Shown here in pieces: positions 37,336 through 47,573 of a stretch of DNA of 64,000 nucleotides. Position numbers and translations under genes: made by a program. Origin of the DNA: Candidatus Nitrotoga sp. AM1P (GTDB taxonomy: Bacteria > Pseudomonadota > Gammaproteobacteria > Burkholderiales > Gallionellaceae); NCBI RefSeq assembly GCF_013168275.1, contig NZ_AP019547.1, positions 1,178,001 to 1,242,000 of the forward strand. Reading direction: 5' to 3'. The stretch's first letter is position 1; the number at the start of each line of letters is the position of its first letter. The notes beneath the pieces are model-generated. The model saw only the letters and a program-made list of their open reading frames with translations, was not told the origin of the DNA and did no database searches.

Positions 37336-40300
37336 TCAAAGAACAAGCGGCAGCAGCACGAGCAGCACACCACGCGAGCGGGAGTGCTCACCCATGCTAT
37401 TGCCGCGCAAACGATAGCGGATACCATTAATATCAATATCCGTTTCTGCCACCATGGATGAACCCAACGCCGCGAGGAGCGACGCCGGTAGTGAAGCGTA
37501 CATATTCCGGCCCAGAAGCGGCTTACCCTCGCCGCAAATCACATCGGCAGCGGTGTTGGCCAAGGCGACAATGAACTCATCGTCGATACCGATAATCGGC
37601 CAGGGTAGTTGCTGCAGTACTTCTTGCACGATGTTGAGCAAAGACTCGTCGCGCATCACCTGCAAATCCTTGTTCACAAGCATCTTCTGTAGCTGCTCAT
37701 TGACCACTGTCATTTGGTTATTGGCCAACGCCAACCCTGTATGCAGGCGACGGTTCTCGTCGGCCATTTCCTTGTTACGGAAGGCTTCCTCGATGTTGGC
37801 CCGAAGAATGCCGTCATCCCAGGGCTTGGACAGGAATTTGTAGATCGCCCCCTCATTGATCGCGTCCGTCACCGCCTGTAGATCGGTGTAGCCGGAAAGT
37901 ACCAGGCGTACCGTATCTGGGTGTAGCGTTTTGACCCGGCGCAGAAACTCGACCCCACTCATGCCAGGCATGAGCTGGTCGGAAATAATCACGTCGACCC
38001 GATGGCTGGCGAGCACTTCCAGCCCCTGCTCTGCGCTCATGGCAGTAAGAATGTCGTAACCGTCGCGGCGCAGCAGCCGCTTCAACGCAGAAAGAATATT
38101 TGCTTCGTCGTCGACCAACAGCAGCGTCCGACTCGGCTTCAGGCCGGCCATCATCCGGCTGTCCAGCGATCGACCCTCGCGCAGTAAAGCGGTTGCTTCC
38201 TCGACTGGCAGCGGACGGCTAAAATAATAGCCTTGGACCTCGTCGCAATGGTTGGCGATCAGGAGACCCAACTGCCCCTGAGTCTCAACCCCCTCAGCCA
38301 CCACCTTAAGCTTCAGATTATGTGCCAGAGTAATGATGGCGCGAGTTATCGAAACATCATTAGGGTCGGCGATAATGTCCTGAACGAAGGCCTTGTCGAC
38401 CTTCAAACTGTCGATTGGAAAGCGCTTAAGATAGGCCAGGCTGGAATAACCGGTACCAAAATCGTCCACCGTAATCTTCACGCCGATCTCCTTGATCCGC
38501 TCCAGAACACCGATGACGCCATCAACATCTTTCATCAACTGACTCTCGGTCAGCTCCAGCTCCAAGTAAATAGGCGCCAGCCCGCTAGCCGCTAGCGCTT
38601 GTCGCACCGTCTCGCACAGATCAGCAACATGGATCTGTCTCTCAGAGACATTGACCGCCATGCTCGGCGTCCCCAATCCCTCATCGTGCCAACATCGCAA
38701 CTGTGCACAGGCAGTAGTTAGCACCCATTCGCCGACAGGAACGATCAAACCGGTTTCCTCCAACAACGGAATGAACTCGTCGGGTCCCACCAGCCCACGC
38801 GCAGAATGCTGCCACCGCAGCAGCGCCTCAAAGCCGGTAATTTTTCCCGTGATGCAACTCACTTTAGGCTGGTAATAGAGCAGGAACTCGCCATTGACCA
38901 ACGCGTAGCGCAGGTCTGTTTCCAGACGCATCTTGTCTTGCGCGTTCCGGTTCATCTCCATGGTAAAAAACTGGTAGGTATTGCGTCCCTGATTCTTGGC
39001 CCGGTACATCGCTGTATGAGCGTTGTGGATCAGAGACGCACTATCGTCGGCATCGTCCGGGAACAAGGTGATGCCAACACTAGCCCATACGAACAGATCG
39101 TTGCCGTCAATCAGATACGGCCCGGCGCAACTATCGATCACTTTACGCGCTACCATCGTCGCGTCCTCACTACGGGCAATCTCCGGCAGAATGATGCAGA
39201 ACTCATCCACGCCCAGACATCCCACTGTGCCCGTATCATCCAAACAGGCCGTGAGGCGGCGTGCAACTTCCTGCAGCAGACCGTCGCCGATACTGTGCCC
39301 TAACGTATCTAATGACCACCTTGAAATTATCTAAACTGACTGACAATACCGCCAACAGCCACTTGTTACGCCGTGCCGCCATCACCCCTTGATCCAGGCG
39401 GTCGTGAATCAGGGTACGGTTGGGCAGTCCGGTGACGACGTCGTAGTAAGCCAGATAATTTAGCTGCTGCTCTTTTTTGATGTGATCAATCGCAAATGCG
39501 ATGTCGCCAGTCAATTCGGTCAACAGCTTCATTTCTTCCTCATGGAAGAATTCACTCTCGCTAGCGTACAGCGCAAATACACCTGCTACTTCATCCGAAA
39601 CAATGAGTGGCAAAACAGCCATCGAACGAACTTCTGATTCGATATACTTCTTGTTGAACAAAACTCTGGGATCGTTTTTCGAATCGTTGGCCACGACGGA
39701 TTTTTTCTCTCTTACCGCCCGCGCGAGCATGGTATTGGGTGCAGTCTCACTTGATGACAATATGTCTTTAATCGCAGCCAGGAGCGCCTCGTCTTTGCCC
39801 GCAGAGGCGATCGGGACAGTTTTCAGGGTGTTTTGATCCACAATGGCTATCAAGGCCATGCGGAATCCACCTACTTCGACCGCTATCCGGCACGTTTCCC
39901 GGAACACTTCGTCGAGCTCGCGCACCCGTACGATGAGCGTGTTGATACCACTGAGCATGGCATATACACGGTTGAGATAGATGATACTGGCTTGCGCTTT
40001 CTTACGTTCAGTGATGTCTTCGCCGATGCTAGCCGTTCCGATCACATCACCGGCTCCCGAGCGTAACACCGAATTGTTCCAGCGAATTAACCGGCGCTCA
40101 CCCGAACGTGTAAGGATCTCGTTCTCGTGATGCCTTGTTCCGGGCTGGTTAGCAAGGAGCGCCACGAACAAAGAGCTTCTTAAATCGTTAACTTCTGGTG
40201 GTATGAAAAGCTCAAACCAGTTTCGCCCGATAACTTCCCCGAGTTGCCAATCGGTCAGGCGCAATAAATACTCGTTACAGTACGTAATCTTCCCTTCGCA

Positions 40301-40933
40301 GTCGAGCATCAATGAAATCAACTCTATATTTCCCAACAGGTCGCTAAAGCGACGTTGGCTTTCGTGCAGTTCCTGCGCGACCTTTTTTCGCTCCGTTATG
40401 TTCAAGTGCATGACCACAACGCCATTCGGATGATCATCAGCGAGGGGGGCTACCGTCAACAGGAACCAGTACTGTTCTGTTGGCAAATGACAGGAATATT
40501 CAAGCGAAAAATTTTTAACGCCGCCACCCAGTACTGATCGAATCCCTGCAGCGGCCTGATGCGCTTCAAATGCGCCCTCTCCTCTTGCACTATCGCAAAC
40601 CTCCAGGTAATTAGCGCCGATCCCATGCCCTTGGCCCTGGATCGCATTCGTACTGGCAAATCGCCGCCATGCCTCGTTCACCGATACGATAAGTCCTTGG
40701 ACATCAAGCAAAGCGACATGCGCGGGCAATGCGTTGAGAATGGCGGCCTCGCTGTGACGCATGTGATCCTGGGCGCGCCGCAGCAAGAATGGCCGGCCAT
40801 CATGATCCGCCACCGTATCCACTTCCCCTGCTGTTAGTTCCTCCAAGCGTTGCTCGGTATGGCGTAGCGTCTCGATTAACGCAGAAACTTTCTCATTCGA
40901 GTCTTCCGGAGGTAACGGGTCTTTTGGGTTCAT
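37336..40933 (-). pseudogene. PAS-GAF-GGDEF-EAL-receiver protein, frameshifted inside GGDEF
   Basis: Two overlapping frames together encode ~1190 residues: PAS domains (~40-320), GAF (~340-500), GGDEF, EAL, a receiver domain and a C-terminal PAS-like part. At ~39312 one extra base in ATTAGATACG breaks the GGDEF domain. Removing it joins DNFKVVI to DTLGHSIGDGLLQEVARRL. The GGDEF signature itself is GVDEF, so diguanylate cyclase activity is doubtful anyway. EAL looks active (EALLRW, DDFGTGYSSL, EGVE). The ATG at 40933 overlaps the upstream small gene. Without the frameshift fix, the EAL-receiver part could still be made from an internal start. Confidence 0.8.
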
Positions 40934-41295
40934 GGCGCAACGATTTCCAGATTCAAAGCACGCAATATGGTCTGAGTCTGACTGAGTGAACCTACGATTA
41001 TTTGGACCGGGGACGGCGCCAGTTTGATCAGAGTCGAGGAACGAGGCCTGACGTTTACCAAGCATTGCTTTGAAGGGAGAGGCGAATAACCTTGAATCAC
41101 GACTCGACTCGAATCAGATAGACACAGTGTTGGAGACCTCCAGCGTCGTAGTCGAGAACGGAAGCACTGGGATTGCTGGCAGACATATATAGTCTCCTGT
41201 TGAAACATGGAATGGTCCCGAATACAGATCACGCAGAAAAAGTCACGTGCAAGTATGGAAAAATGGGTTAGGTCAGGAGAATGATGATGATCCAT
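40930..41295 (-). CDS. Hypothetical protein translationally coupled to the c-di-GMP gene
   Basis: The 121-residue protein is not recognised. Its stop overlaps the start of the large PAS-GGDEF-EAL gene in an ATGA junction, the same coupling used throughout this operon, which argues that the frame is real. The C-terminal third (SSTLIKLAPSPVQIIVGSL) looks like ordinary protein. The N-terminal part is rich in His, Cys and Arg and may not be native. It could be the end of a damaged first operon gene. Confidence 0.35.
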   Translation of the reverse strand: MDHHHSPDLTHFSILARDFFCVICIRDHSMFQQETIYVCQQSQCFRSRLRRWRSPTLCLSDSSRVVIQGYSPLPSKQCLVNVRPRSSTLIKLAPSPVQIIVGSLSQTQTILRALNLEIVAP

Positions 41296-41563
41296 AACTG
41301 CTTAAAGTATATCATCTTGTTTGCTATAGCTGAATACGCGATAACACACATGAATTACCCCTCTAATCGGGCAGCTCCCCATAGAAAATTTCTGTATTAT
41401 TTGATTAATTCTAAAATAAAATCAGCTGGTCCTCGTCCTCTCCGTGTTCGATTTTGAATTCGCCTCAGATAACTTCACATCTGAAGCAGATCAACTTCTC
41501 TGACTCGTTGAAATTGATTACCCGTCTGCAAAGCAGCTGCCATCCCTAGCCCTGTTGCAATTG

Positions 41564-42052
41564 TTATACAGGCCGCATTATCGCCTTGACTCTGGCAATC
41601 AACGATTTAATGGTTTTCTTGACCATTTGATAGGCTGGCCATTGATCCAGGTAAGTGTGAATAAGGTTGAGATACAACATTACTTTATTATATAACCCAG
41701 CAAACCAACGAACTTGCATGAGTGCCGGTCGAGTCAAGTTAAAAATACGGGAAAACAGTGCCACACCAAGCAGTTTGGCCACCACAAAAATTGCGGCACC
41801 AAAAAACCAATGCCCAGATGCAATAGCATGTAATCCGATGAATTTGGCCGAAATTAATATTAAGCTGGGTAGCAAAAAAACAAACATAGCCCAGCGGGGT
41901 GGCAGTGCCACGATATGACGTTCTATCGCATGGATCAAGGATAGCGTTCCAAGCCGAGCCATCAGCCGTTCTGTTTGATCCCAGATAAACTCTTCAATCA
42001 AAAAGAACATGGCAGCCAGCCAAGTGAGTGGAACGAGGATGAAGCGTTTCAT
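41564..42052 (-). CDS. Small membrane protein of unknown function
   Basis: The 162-residue protein has a hydrophobic N-terminus (FILVPLTWLAAMFFLIEEF) and two more membrane segments (~52-74 and 82-102). A basic amphipathic C-terminus includes KKTIKSLIARVKAIM. I do not recognise a named family. It stands alone, and its ATG has a GGAGG-like ribosome site just upstream. No partner gene suggests a role. Confidence 0.7.
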   Translation of the reverse strand: MKRFILVPLTWLAAMFFLIEEFIWDQTERLMARLGTLSLIHAIERHIVALPPRWAMFVFLLPSLILISAKFIGLHAIASGHWFFGAAIFVVAKLLGVALFSRIFNLTRPALMQVRWFAGLYNKVMLYLNLIHTYLDQWPAYQMVKKTIKSLIARVKAIMRPV

Positions 42053-42550
42053 TTTGGAGGAATTTTTATAGGGGCGATTTGTTGCCTATAGTAGCCTAGC
42101 CAAACTACAACGGTTAAGATTCGTAGCTTAGTCACCCAGACAATAATCGTCTCGCTCGTTACCTAGTATTCAATAATAATCATATCCTTAAAATATTCCG
42201 AAGTTGCGTTCTCAGTATCCATGAGCCTGAACCATCCGATTCATCTATCCGACAATAGAAAATCGCCATGCTAAAAGCTATCGAAAATGGTGCGAAGCCG
42301 CGCTCTAGAGCGGGCGCTTCGTGTTGATGGCAGCGAATGGGGCGAGCGATGCCGACTTGATTGAGACTAAATAACTAACCAGCGTAAAATCATAAAGCTC
42401 GGACTAGTACTTTAAATTCCATGCAAATTTCAGAATGCATCGAAAGTAAATCTTTCAGTTCAGCCCGTTAATCCGCAAATGATGTGTTTTTATTGTGTTG
42501 CCGGCATTAATACTTGTAGCGTTACTACTGAATCAGCAAACGAAAGAATA
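42053..42550. other. Intergenic region with one strong hairpin
   Basis: No gene is recognised in these ~500 bases. A near-perfect GC-rich hairpin lies at 42293-42321: CGAAGC pairs with GCTTCG around the 12-base palindrome CGCTCTAGAGCG at 42301-42312. It has no T run, so it is not a typical terminator; it may be a dispersed repeat unit or remnant. Confidence 0.45.
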
Positions 42551-42883
42551 TCAAGAATGTAATGGGCAGTTCGGACATTTTGATTCTTCAATTTTTTTGC
42601 TAAAGCAGCATTCCAGCGACTGCGCCAGATAGCTTGTGGATCGACGGCAAGCTATAAAGGGTATGCCTTGGACTTGCGCCACGTTACGAAAATGGCGCAT
42701 CACGTTATGGCCCAAAAAATCCGTGAATAATATTAAAAGCTCTGTATTCCTTGGCAATCCATGTTGTTTGCGCTGATGTGATACATGCCGTCCAGTGATA
42801 TGACGGGTAATGTTTATGTTCCAATCAGAAAGTAATTCAGGAATATTTCCCAAGCGATCCGCACCTATTAAAATTGCATTCAT
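42551..42883 (-). CDS. DUF2325 protein at the edge of the molybdenum locus
   Basis: The 110-residue protein matches DUF2325. It contains AILIGADRLGNIPELL at the start, the basic GRHVSHQRK, the hydrophobic ILFTDFLGHNVMRHF, and ACRRSTSYLAQSL. The family is a small Rossmann-like protein of unknown function, often encoded near metal or nitrogen-metabolism genes. The start is ATG 42883 behind AGGTGAT; an ATG three codons upstream is less well placed. It is divergent from modE, with a ModE-box-like site about 130 bases upstream of its start. Confidence 0.8.
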   Translation of the reverse strand: MNAILIGADRLGNIPELLSDWNINITRHITGRHVSHQRKQHGLPRNTELLILFTDFLGHNVMRHFRNVAQVQGIPFIACRRSTSYLAQSLECCFSKKIEESKCPNCPLHS

Positions 42884-43010
42884 CACAATCACCTAAATAA
42901 TTAACGGGTTACATTAACGGACTGCATTTGCTGCTTCTTAACCAAGGCGAAATGTCATGGTCAATATGAAAACTAAATTCAATCTCTACGAAACAAGCAG
43001 TCCGTGAAAG

Positions 43011-43034
43011 CGTAATATACACTTAAATATAACG
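43011..43034. promoter_or_regulatory. Candidate ModE operator 1 (DUF2325 / modE divergent region)
   Basis: Half sites CGTAATAT (43011-43018) and ATATAACG (43027-43034) are separated by 8 bases. The Escherichia coli ModE operator has the same 8-8-8 plan with CGTTATAT and a ATATAACG-like right half. Seven and eight of eight positions agree with that ideal pair. Confidence 0.65.
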
Positions 43035-43197
43035 ATAATTCAAGCCGTTTCCGCAATAATACTGAGCGACTGAATTATTGACTTATAATATTATTTATAA
43101 TCAATAAATTATGTACAAACACCGGACGTCTGCCCGTTCGATTGAAAATCGACTAATGGATTTATTTGGGATAAACCTTATTTATTTTTGCAGTCGC

Positions 43198-43212
43198 ATA
43201 ACGTGTCGTTAT
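43198..43212. promoter_or_regulatory. Perfect palindrome upstream of modE
   Basis: ATAACG-TGT-CGTTAT is a perfect inverted repeat 229 bases before modE. Its half sites are the outer blocks of a ModE box in reversed order, so it may be a second regulatory site or a coincidence. Confidence 0.35.
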
Positions 43213-43440
43213 CTTGCTGTTGCAGGATGGTCTGGAACGGCAATTCGTTCTTTTTGGTAGCATTCAAAATTTCATAATGAACGCATATAGCACTACAGAA
43301 AAAACACAAAATGAAACTTATTCCTCCTCATTAAATTGGGTAAATTACAAGGTAAACTAACCTGTTACCATGGTGTATGCAGTCAATACAGCTAGTTCCC
43401 GGTATACTTTCAAATTACAAAATGGAGTGGACATTAAGAT

Positions 43441-44253
43441 ATGGAGCCAAAAGAAAGTTCGATTGAATTACATGGTTCAGTATGGATGACGGTGGGAGGT
43501 GAAAATTTTGGTGGCCCAGGCCGCATTGGCTTGCTCTCTAAAATCGCCGAATGCGGCTCCATTTCCCAAGCAGCCAAGTCCATCAAGATGAGTTACAAGG
43601 CCGCTTGGGATGCCATAGACAACATGAACAATTTGTCAGGCGAACCATTGGTGGAACGGGTAACGGGGGGCAAGGGCGGCGGCGGTACCCGATTGACTCG
43701 GCGCGGCGAACAATTAGTAGAAAGCTTTAGAATCATTGAACGGGAACATCGTGAATTTGTTGATCGACTCAGTCGGCAGGCTGAGGGAGTTGCGAGCGAT
43801 TTTTTATTGATTAAACGAATGAACATGAAAACCAGTGCCCGCAACCAGTTTCTAGGCAAGGTCACAGCAATCAAACGCGGAGTTGCCAACGACGAAATCG
43901 AACTGAAAATAGTCGGAGGAGAAAAAATTGTCGCTATCATTACTCATGAAAGCACAGAGGCACTTGGGCTGTGTCTCGATTCAGAAATATTCGCACTCAT
44001 CAAATCATCATCGGTAATTGTCGTAATAGATGATAAAAACACTAATTTTTCCGCCCGCAATCGTTTATACGGCACCATTTCTCGCGTGAACTCTGGGGCA
44101 GTCAATACAGAAGTAATCATTGATTTGGCTGGCGGAGGCTCATTTGCTGCCATCATCACAAACGAAAGCGCTATTTCGCTCAGACTCGTTGTTGGGGCGC
44201 AAGCCATGGGAATTTTCAAAGCATCCAGTGTGATTTTGGGTATCACCGCATAA
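43441..44253 (+). CDS. modE: ModE, molybdate-responsive transcription regulator
   Basis: The 270-residue protein has the ModE N-terminal winged helix (RIGLLSKIAECGSISQAAKS ... GGGGTRLTRRG, about 25-100). Two Mop/TOBE molybdate-binding domains follow, starting at MKTSARNQFLGKV (~125) and FSARNRLYGTI (~202). Molybdate binding drives dimer binding to operators. ATG 43441 follows GGAGTGG. It faces away from DUF2325 and is followed by mosBA on the same strand. It is the most likely reader of the ModE boxes listed here. Length and domains are those of full ModE. Confidence 0.92.
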   Translation: MEPKESSIELHGSVWMTVGGENFGGPGRIGLLSKIAECGSISQAAKSIKMSYKAAWDAIDNMNNLSGEPLVERVTGGKGGGGTRLTRRGEQLVESFRIIEREHREFVDRLSRQAEGVASDFLLIKRMNMKTSARNQFLGKVTAIKRGVANDEIELKIVGGEKIVAIITHESTEALGLCLDSEIFALIKSSSVIVVIDDKNTNFSARNRLYGTISRVNSGAVNTEVIIDLAGGGSFAAIITNESAISLRLVVGAQAMGIFKASSVILGITA

Positions 44254-44391
44254 GCTGGTGTAAGTGGTGCGCTTGATTGAACTTGTGAAGCTGCGAAATA
44301 TACTTTGCCAACAATCACATGACGATGTTGGAGAGTGACCCAAGACGCATATTTACCACGGCATTGACAATCCCGCGTGTAACGCTTTTAT

Positions 44392-44427
44392 GGTTATATT
44401 GACTCCAATATAAAGCTATACCATAAT
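44392..44427 (+). promoter_or_regulatory. mosB promoter overlapped by candidate ModE operator 2
   Basis: GGTTATAT (44392-44399), an 8-base spacer and ATATAAAG (44408-44415) form a ModE-like dyad; the inner TTATATT/AATATAA repeat is perfect. A sigma-70-like promoter, TTGACT (44399-44404) with 17-base spacing to CATAAT (44422-44427), lies across the right part. A protein bound here would cover the -35 box, which suggests repression. mosB starts 153 bases downstream. Confidence 0.65.
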
Positions 44428-44580
44428 CATCCAGCCAGGAAGTTTATATTACAGGCACATCGGGGCATCACTGAAAAACCTCTCGATTGCTATCCTGGAT
44501 AGTTAACCAAGCTGTTGCCGGGGTGGCTCGCGGATCCGCCGAGAAGCGCCACAGTGAATAAATACAACGAAAGGAAATCC

Positions 44581-45393
44581 ATGACCAACATTACAGCGGG
44601 GCTCGAAGAGCTCCTGATGCAGCGCTCGCTGACCGATGCACAGCTTCAAAAGGCAGCGTCGGCAGCAGCAAATTTCCGGATATTGCCGGATGCGACGGTG
44701 ATCAAGATCGGTGGGCAGAGCGTCATCGACCGCGGCCGCGCAGCCGTCTACCCGCTCGTGGACGAGATTGTCGCGGCCCGCAAGGCTCACAAGCTGCTGA
44801 TCGGTACCGGCGCCGGTACCCGGGCCCGGCACCTTTACTCGATCGCGGCGGGGCTTGGCCTGCCGGCGGGCGTGCTCGCGCAGTTTGGCGCCTCGGTGGC
44901 CGATCAGAACGCCGCCATGTTAGGACAACTCCTCGCAAAGCACGGTATCTGCACGGTCAGTGGTGCCGGATTATCGGCAGTGCCGCTCTTCCTGGCCGAG
45001 GTGCACGCCGTCATTTTTAGCGGCATGCCGCCCTACAGTCTCTGGATGCGCCCGCCCGCCGAGGGCGTCATCCCGCCCTATCGTACCGACGCCGGTTGTT
45101 TCCTGCTCGCCGAGCAGTTCGGCTGCAAGGCAATGATCTTCGTGAAAGACGAGGATGGCCTCTATACCGCCAATCCGAAAACCTCGAAAAAGCCCACCTT
45201 CATCCCGAAGATTTCGGTTGACGAGATGAAAGCGAAGGGACTACATGACTCAATCATCGAGTTCCCGGTGCTCGACCTCCTCCAGGCGGCAACCCACGTC
45301 CGCCAGGTGCAGGTTGTAAACGGCCTCGTCCCCGGCAACCTGACCCGCGCACTTGCCGGCGAGCACGTCGGCACCATCATCACCGCAAATTGA
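44581..45393 (+). CDS. mosB: Molybdenum storage protein subunit beta (MosB)
   Basis: The 270-residue protein is the MoSto beta subunit, an amino-acid-kinase fold protein. [20 protein letters not shown] forms the nucleotide-site start, and [37 protein letters not shown] and [14 protein letters not shown] follow. With MosA it forms an (alpha-beta)3 cage that packs dozens of molybdate or tungstate ions as polyoxometalate using ATP. ATG 44581 behind AAAGGAAAT gives 270 residues, the length of the Azotobacter protein, so I reject the longer frame from 44515. Base composition is clearly GC-richer than in modE. Confidence 0.95.
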   Translation: MTNITAGLEELLMQRSLTDAQLQKAASAAANFRILPDATVIKIGGQSVIDRGRAAVYPLVDEIVAARKAHKLLIGTGAGTRARHLYSIAAGLGLPAGVLAQFGASVADQNAAMLGQLLAKHGICTVSGAGLSAVPLFLAEVHAVIFSGMPPYSLWMRPPAEGVIPPYRTDAGCFLLAEQFGCKAMIFVKDEDGLYTANPKTSKKPTFIPKISVDEMKAKGLHDSIIEFPVLDLLQAATHVRQVQVVNGLVPGNLTRALAGEHVGTIITAN

Positions 45394-45404
45394 GGACCAC
45401 CACC

Positions 45405-46238
45405 ATGACTAATACCACCAATACCATCAAGCATGTCGCCTCGCCGCTCGCACGCCAGACCCTCCAGGATAGCGATCTGACCCGTCCCGTCGCGGGCATA
45501 CGCCCGATCCGGATCCTTCCCTGGCTGCAGGTCGTCAAGATCGGCGGGCGCTCCATCATGGACCGCGGTGCCGAAGCGATCCTGCCGATCGTGGACGAGT
45601 TGCGCAAGCTCCTGCCTGAGCACCGCCTGCTCATCCTGACCGGCGCCGGCATTCGCGCCCGCCACCTCTACGGCGTCGGCCTCGACCTCGGCCTGCCGGT
45701 CGGCTCTCTTGCTCCGCTCGCCGCCAGCGAGGCCGGTCAAAACGGTCACATCCTCGCCTCGCTGCTCGCACCGGAGGGCGTCTCTTACGTCGAGCACCCG
45801 ACCATTGCCAGCCAGCTCGCGATTCACCTTGCTGCGGCCCGTGCGGTCGTGGGCAGCGCGTTTCCGCCGTACCACCATCACGAGTTCCCGAACTCGCGCA
45901 TCCCGACCCACCGGGCCGACACGGGTGCCTTCCTGCTCGCCGACGCGCTCGGAGCGGCCGGCCTGACGATTGTCGAGGATGTGGATGGGATATACACCGC
46001 CGATCCCAATGGTTCCGACAGCAAGCAGGCGCAGTTTCTCCGCGAAACGAGCATTGCGGACCTCACAAAACTCAAGGGGACGTTACCGTTCGACCGTGCC
46101 CTCCTCGAGGTCATGGCGACTGCGCGCCATATCGAGCGCGTGCAGGTCGTGAACGGACTCGTCCCGGGCCGGCTCACCGCCGCGCTGCGCGGCGAGCACG
46201 TCGGAACGATCATCCACACCGGCGCACGTCCGGTTTAA
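45405..46238 (+). CDS. mosA: Molybdenum storage protein subunit alpha (MosA)
   Basis: The 277-residue partner of MosB has the same kinase fold: [40 protein letters not shown], a His-rich loop [15 protein letters not shown] and [14 protein letters not shown]. In the characterised storage protein, alpha and beta together bind ATP and line the cavity where Mo-oxide clusters grow. It starts 11 bases after mosB at ATG 45405, behind TGAGGA. Like mosB it is GC-rich with different codon use from its neighbours, and the pair probably arrived together by transfer. Confidence 0.95.
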   Translation: MTNTTNTIKHVASPLARQTLQDSDLTRPVAGIRPIRILPWLQVVKIGGRSIMDRGAEAILPIVDELRKLLPEHRLLILTGAGIRARHLYGVGLDLGLPVGSLAPLAASEAGQNGHILASLLAPEGVSYVEHPTIASQLAIHLAAARAVVGSAFPPYHHHEFPNSRIPTHRADTGAFLLADALGAAGLTIVEDVDGIYTADPNGSDSKQAQFLRETSIADLTKLKGTLPFDRALLEVMATARHIERVQVVNGLVPGRLTAALRGEHVGTIIHTGARPV

Positions 46239-46325
46239 GCGCACACTTCTGGGCGGCCCCCTGCCCCTAGGCGGGCCGCCGGTGTTACAACTCCGTCGGC
46301 AAGCGGTGCCGTCACGAAATAGCAC

Positions 46326-46811
46326 ATGCGAAGTACCGAGCATGACCCTCAAGCGGCGCAAGTAATTAACAACTTAATGAATATGAAAACCAGTGCCCAT
46401 AACCAATTTCAAGGCAAGGTAACGAATATCAAGAAAGGTTCTGTCAACGACGAGATTGAGCTGGAAGTGGCTGGCGGGAAGAAAATCGTCGCTATAGTCA
46501 CTCATCAGAGTGTAGATGGGCTTGGATTACAAGTTGGGACAAAGGCATTCGCACTCATCAACTCTTCATCAGTCATTATTGCGACTGACGATAAGGGAGC
46601 AAAGTTTTCTGCCCGTAATCATCTGAAGGGCACAATTTCACAAGTGAAATCGGGTGCAGTTAATTCTGAAGTAATAATCGGATTTGAAGGTGGCGCTTCT
46701 GTTGCGGCTATTATCACTAACGAAAGTTGCAAGTTACTCGGGCTCGCTACTGGTATGCCCGCTACCGCAATTTTCAAAGCATCCAGCGTGATCATAGGGA
46801 CTCAAGCGTAA
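46326..46811 (+). CDS. Tandem-Mop molbindin downstream of mosBA
   Basis: The protein is two Mop/TOBE domains in a row: MKTSAHNQFQGKV (from about residue 20) and FSARNHLKGTI (about 94), each closing with a SSVII motif. Such dimop proteins bind molybdate or tungstate in the cytoplasm as small buffers. The start is uncertain: ATG 46326 gives 161 residues, while ATG 46377 or 46383 would start directly at the domain and fits family length better. It resembles the modE C-terminal half closely, so duplication of that half is likely. A terminator follows at 46868. Confidence 0.85.
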   Translation: MRSTEHDPQAAQVINNLMNMKTSAHNQFQGKVTNIKKGSVNDEIELEVAGGKKIVAIVTHQSVDGLGLQVGTKAFALINSSSVIIATDDKGAKFSARNHLKGTISQVKSGAVNSEVIIGFEGGASVAAIITNESCKLLGLATGMPATAIFKASSVIIGTQA

Positions 46812-46867
46812 CTTTCAAGTTATTCCTAACAAAATATGTCGTTCAATCAGGGCAGATTCAAAAATCA

Positions 46868-46908
46868 AACGCCGCCTGCTTTTGCAATCGAACAGGCGGT
46901 TGTTTCGT
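46868..46908 (+). terminator. Terminator after the mosBA-mop unit
   Basis: CCGCCTG (46872-46878) pairs with CAGGCGG (46893-46899), followed by TTGTTTCGTTT. It ends the transcript from mosB through the molbindin gene. The remaining ~280 bases to the next gene hold only the ModE-like site at 47193. Confidence 0.7.
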
Positions 46909-47192
46909 TTATGCTGATAAATTGATCATTTTGTTGACACACTAAATATACGACAATCCTGCTCTAGGCATGGCATCTTGCAGGCACAACGCTTGAGCCT
47001 TGAAATTTTAATGCGCTTTAATTCTCGTCTCTGCAAAAACTACTAATAACACGATCCAATTTCTATTTTTGCTATCGACCCGGTCTAAATAGTTTCAAGC
47101 GGCATGTTTGACACGTGAATCCAAGGAGAAAAAGCGCCTTGGTATCCATTCTTACTATGCAATTTTGGCGGGATTATGTTTTTTTTGCCATG

Positions 47193-47216
47193 CGTTATTT
47201 AGTGTGATACATTTCG
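47193..47216 (+). promoter_or_regulatory. Candidate ModE operator 3 (before the stand-alone HTH gene)
   Basis: CGTTATTT (47193-47200), an 8-base spacer and ACATTTCG (47209-47216) keep the 8-8-8 layout; the left half agrees at 7 of 8 positions, the right half less well. It ends 3 bases before the assumed ATG 47220, so a bound protein would block transcription or translation directly. Confidence 0.5.
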
Positions 47217-47219
47217 CTA

Positions 47220-47573
47220 ATGCCATACCAAAATAAAATTGGAAATTTTAGGGCATCACTGTCACTTTGCTTAAACAGTGGCGGATGGATTTCCCCGCGA
47301 AGACTCGAATTACTCGCCGCTATTGGTCGAACAAATTCAATTAGCAATGGCGCAAAAGCGGTCGGCATGACTTACAGAGGGGCTTGGGTAGCAGTTGAAG
47401 AAATGAACAGCCTGGCTGGAGTACCTCTAGTCAAGTCATGGCAAGGGGGACACAGGGGTGGCGGGGCAGAACTAACTGAGGTAGGGCAACAACTAGTAGT
47501 TGAATTGAGTCGTCTTAGTGCATTACAAACACAGTTATTTCAGTCAGTTGCAGTATTTAATGAATTCGATTAA
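47220..47573 (+). CDS. Stand-alone ModE-type helix-turn-helix protein
   Basis: The 117-residue protein equals only the DNA-binding half of ModE: RLELLAAIGRTNSISNGAKA, GMTYRGAWVAVEEMNSLAG and GGGAELTEVGQQLV. It has no molybdate-binding domain. A separate tandem-Mop protein begins 43 bases downstream, so the two halves of a ModE-like regulator are encoded as two proteins. ATG 47220 has no good ribosome site, because the operator-like dyad lies there; a leaderless or downstream start is possible. Confidence 0.8.
   Translation: MPYQNKIGNFRASLSLCLNSGGWISPRRLELLAAIGRTNSISNGAKAVGMTYRGAWVAVEEMNSLAGVPLVKSWQGGHRGGGAELTEVGQQLVVELSRLSALQTQLFQSVAVFNEFD

Noticed and set aside
44515..44580. Longer N-terminus for MosB
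   Set aside because: The extension lacks a ribosome site, whereas ATG 44581 has one and gives the known family length.
45162..45911. 249-codon minus-strand frame across mosB-mosA
   Set aside because: Long antisense frames are expected in GC-rich coding DNA, and the plus-strand proteins are unambiguous.
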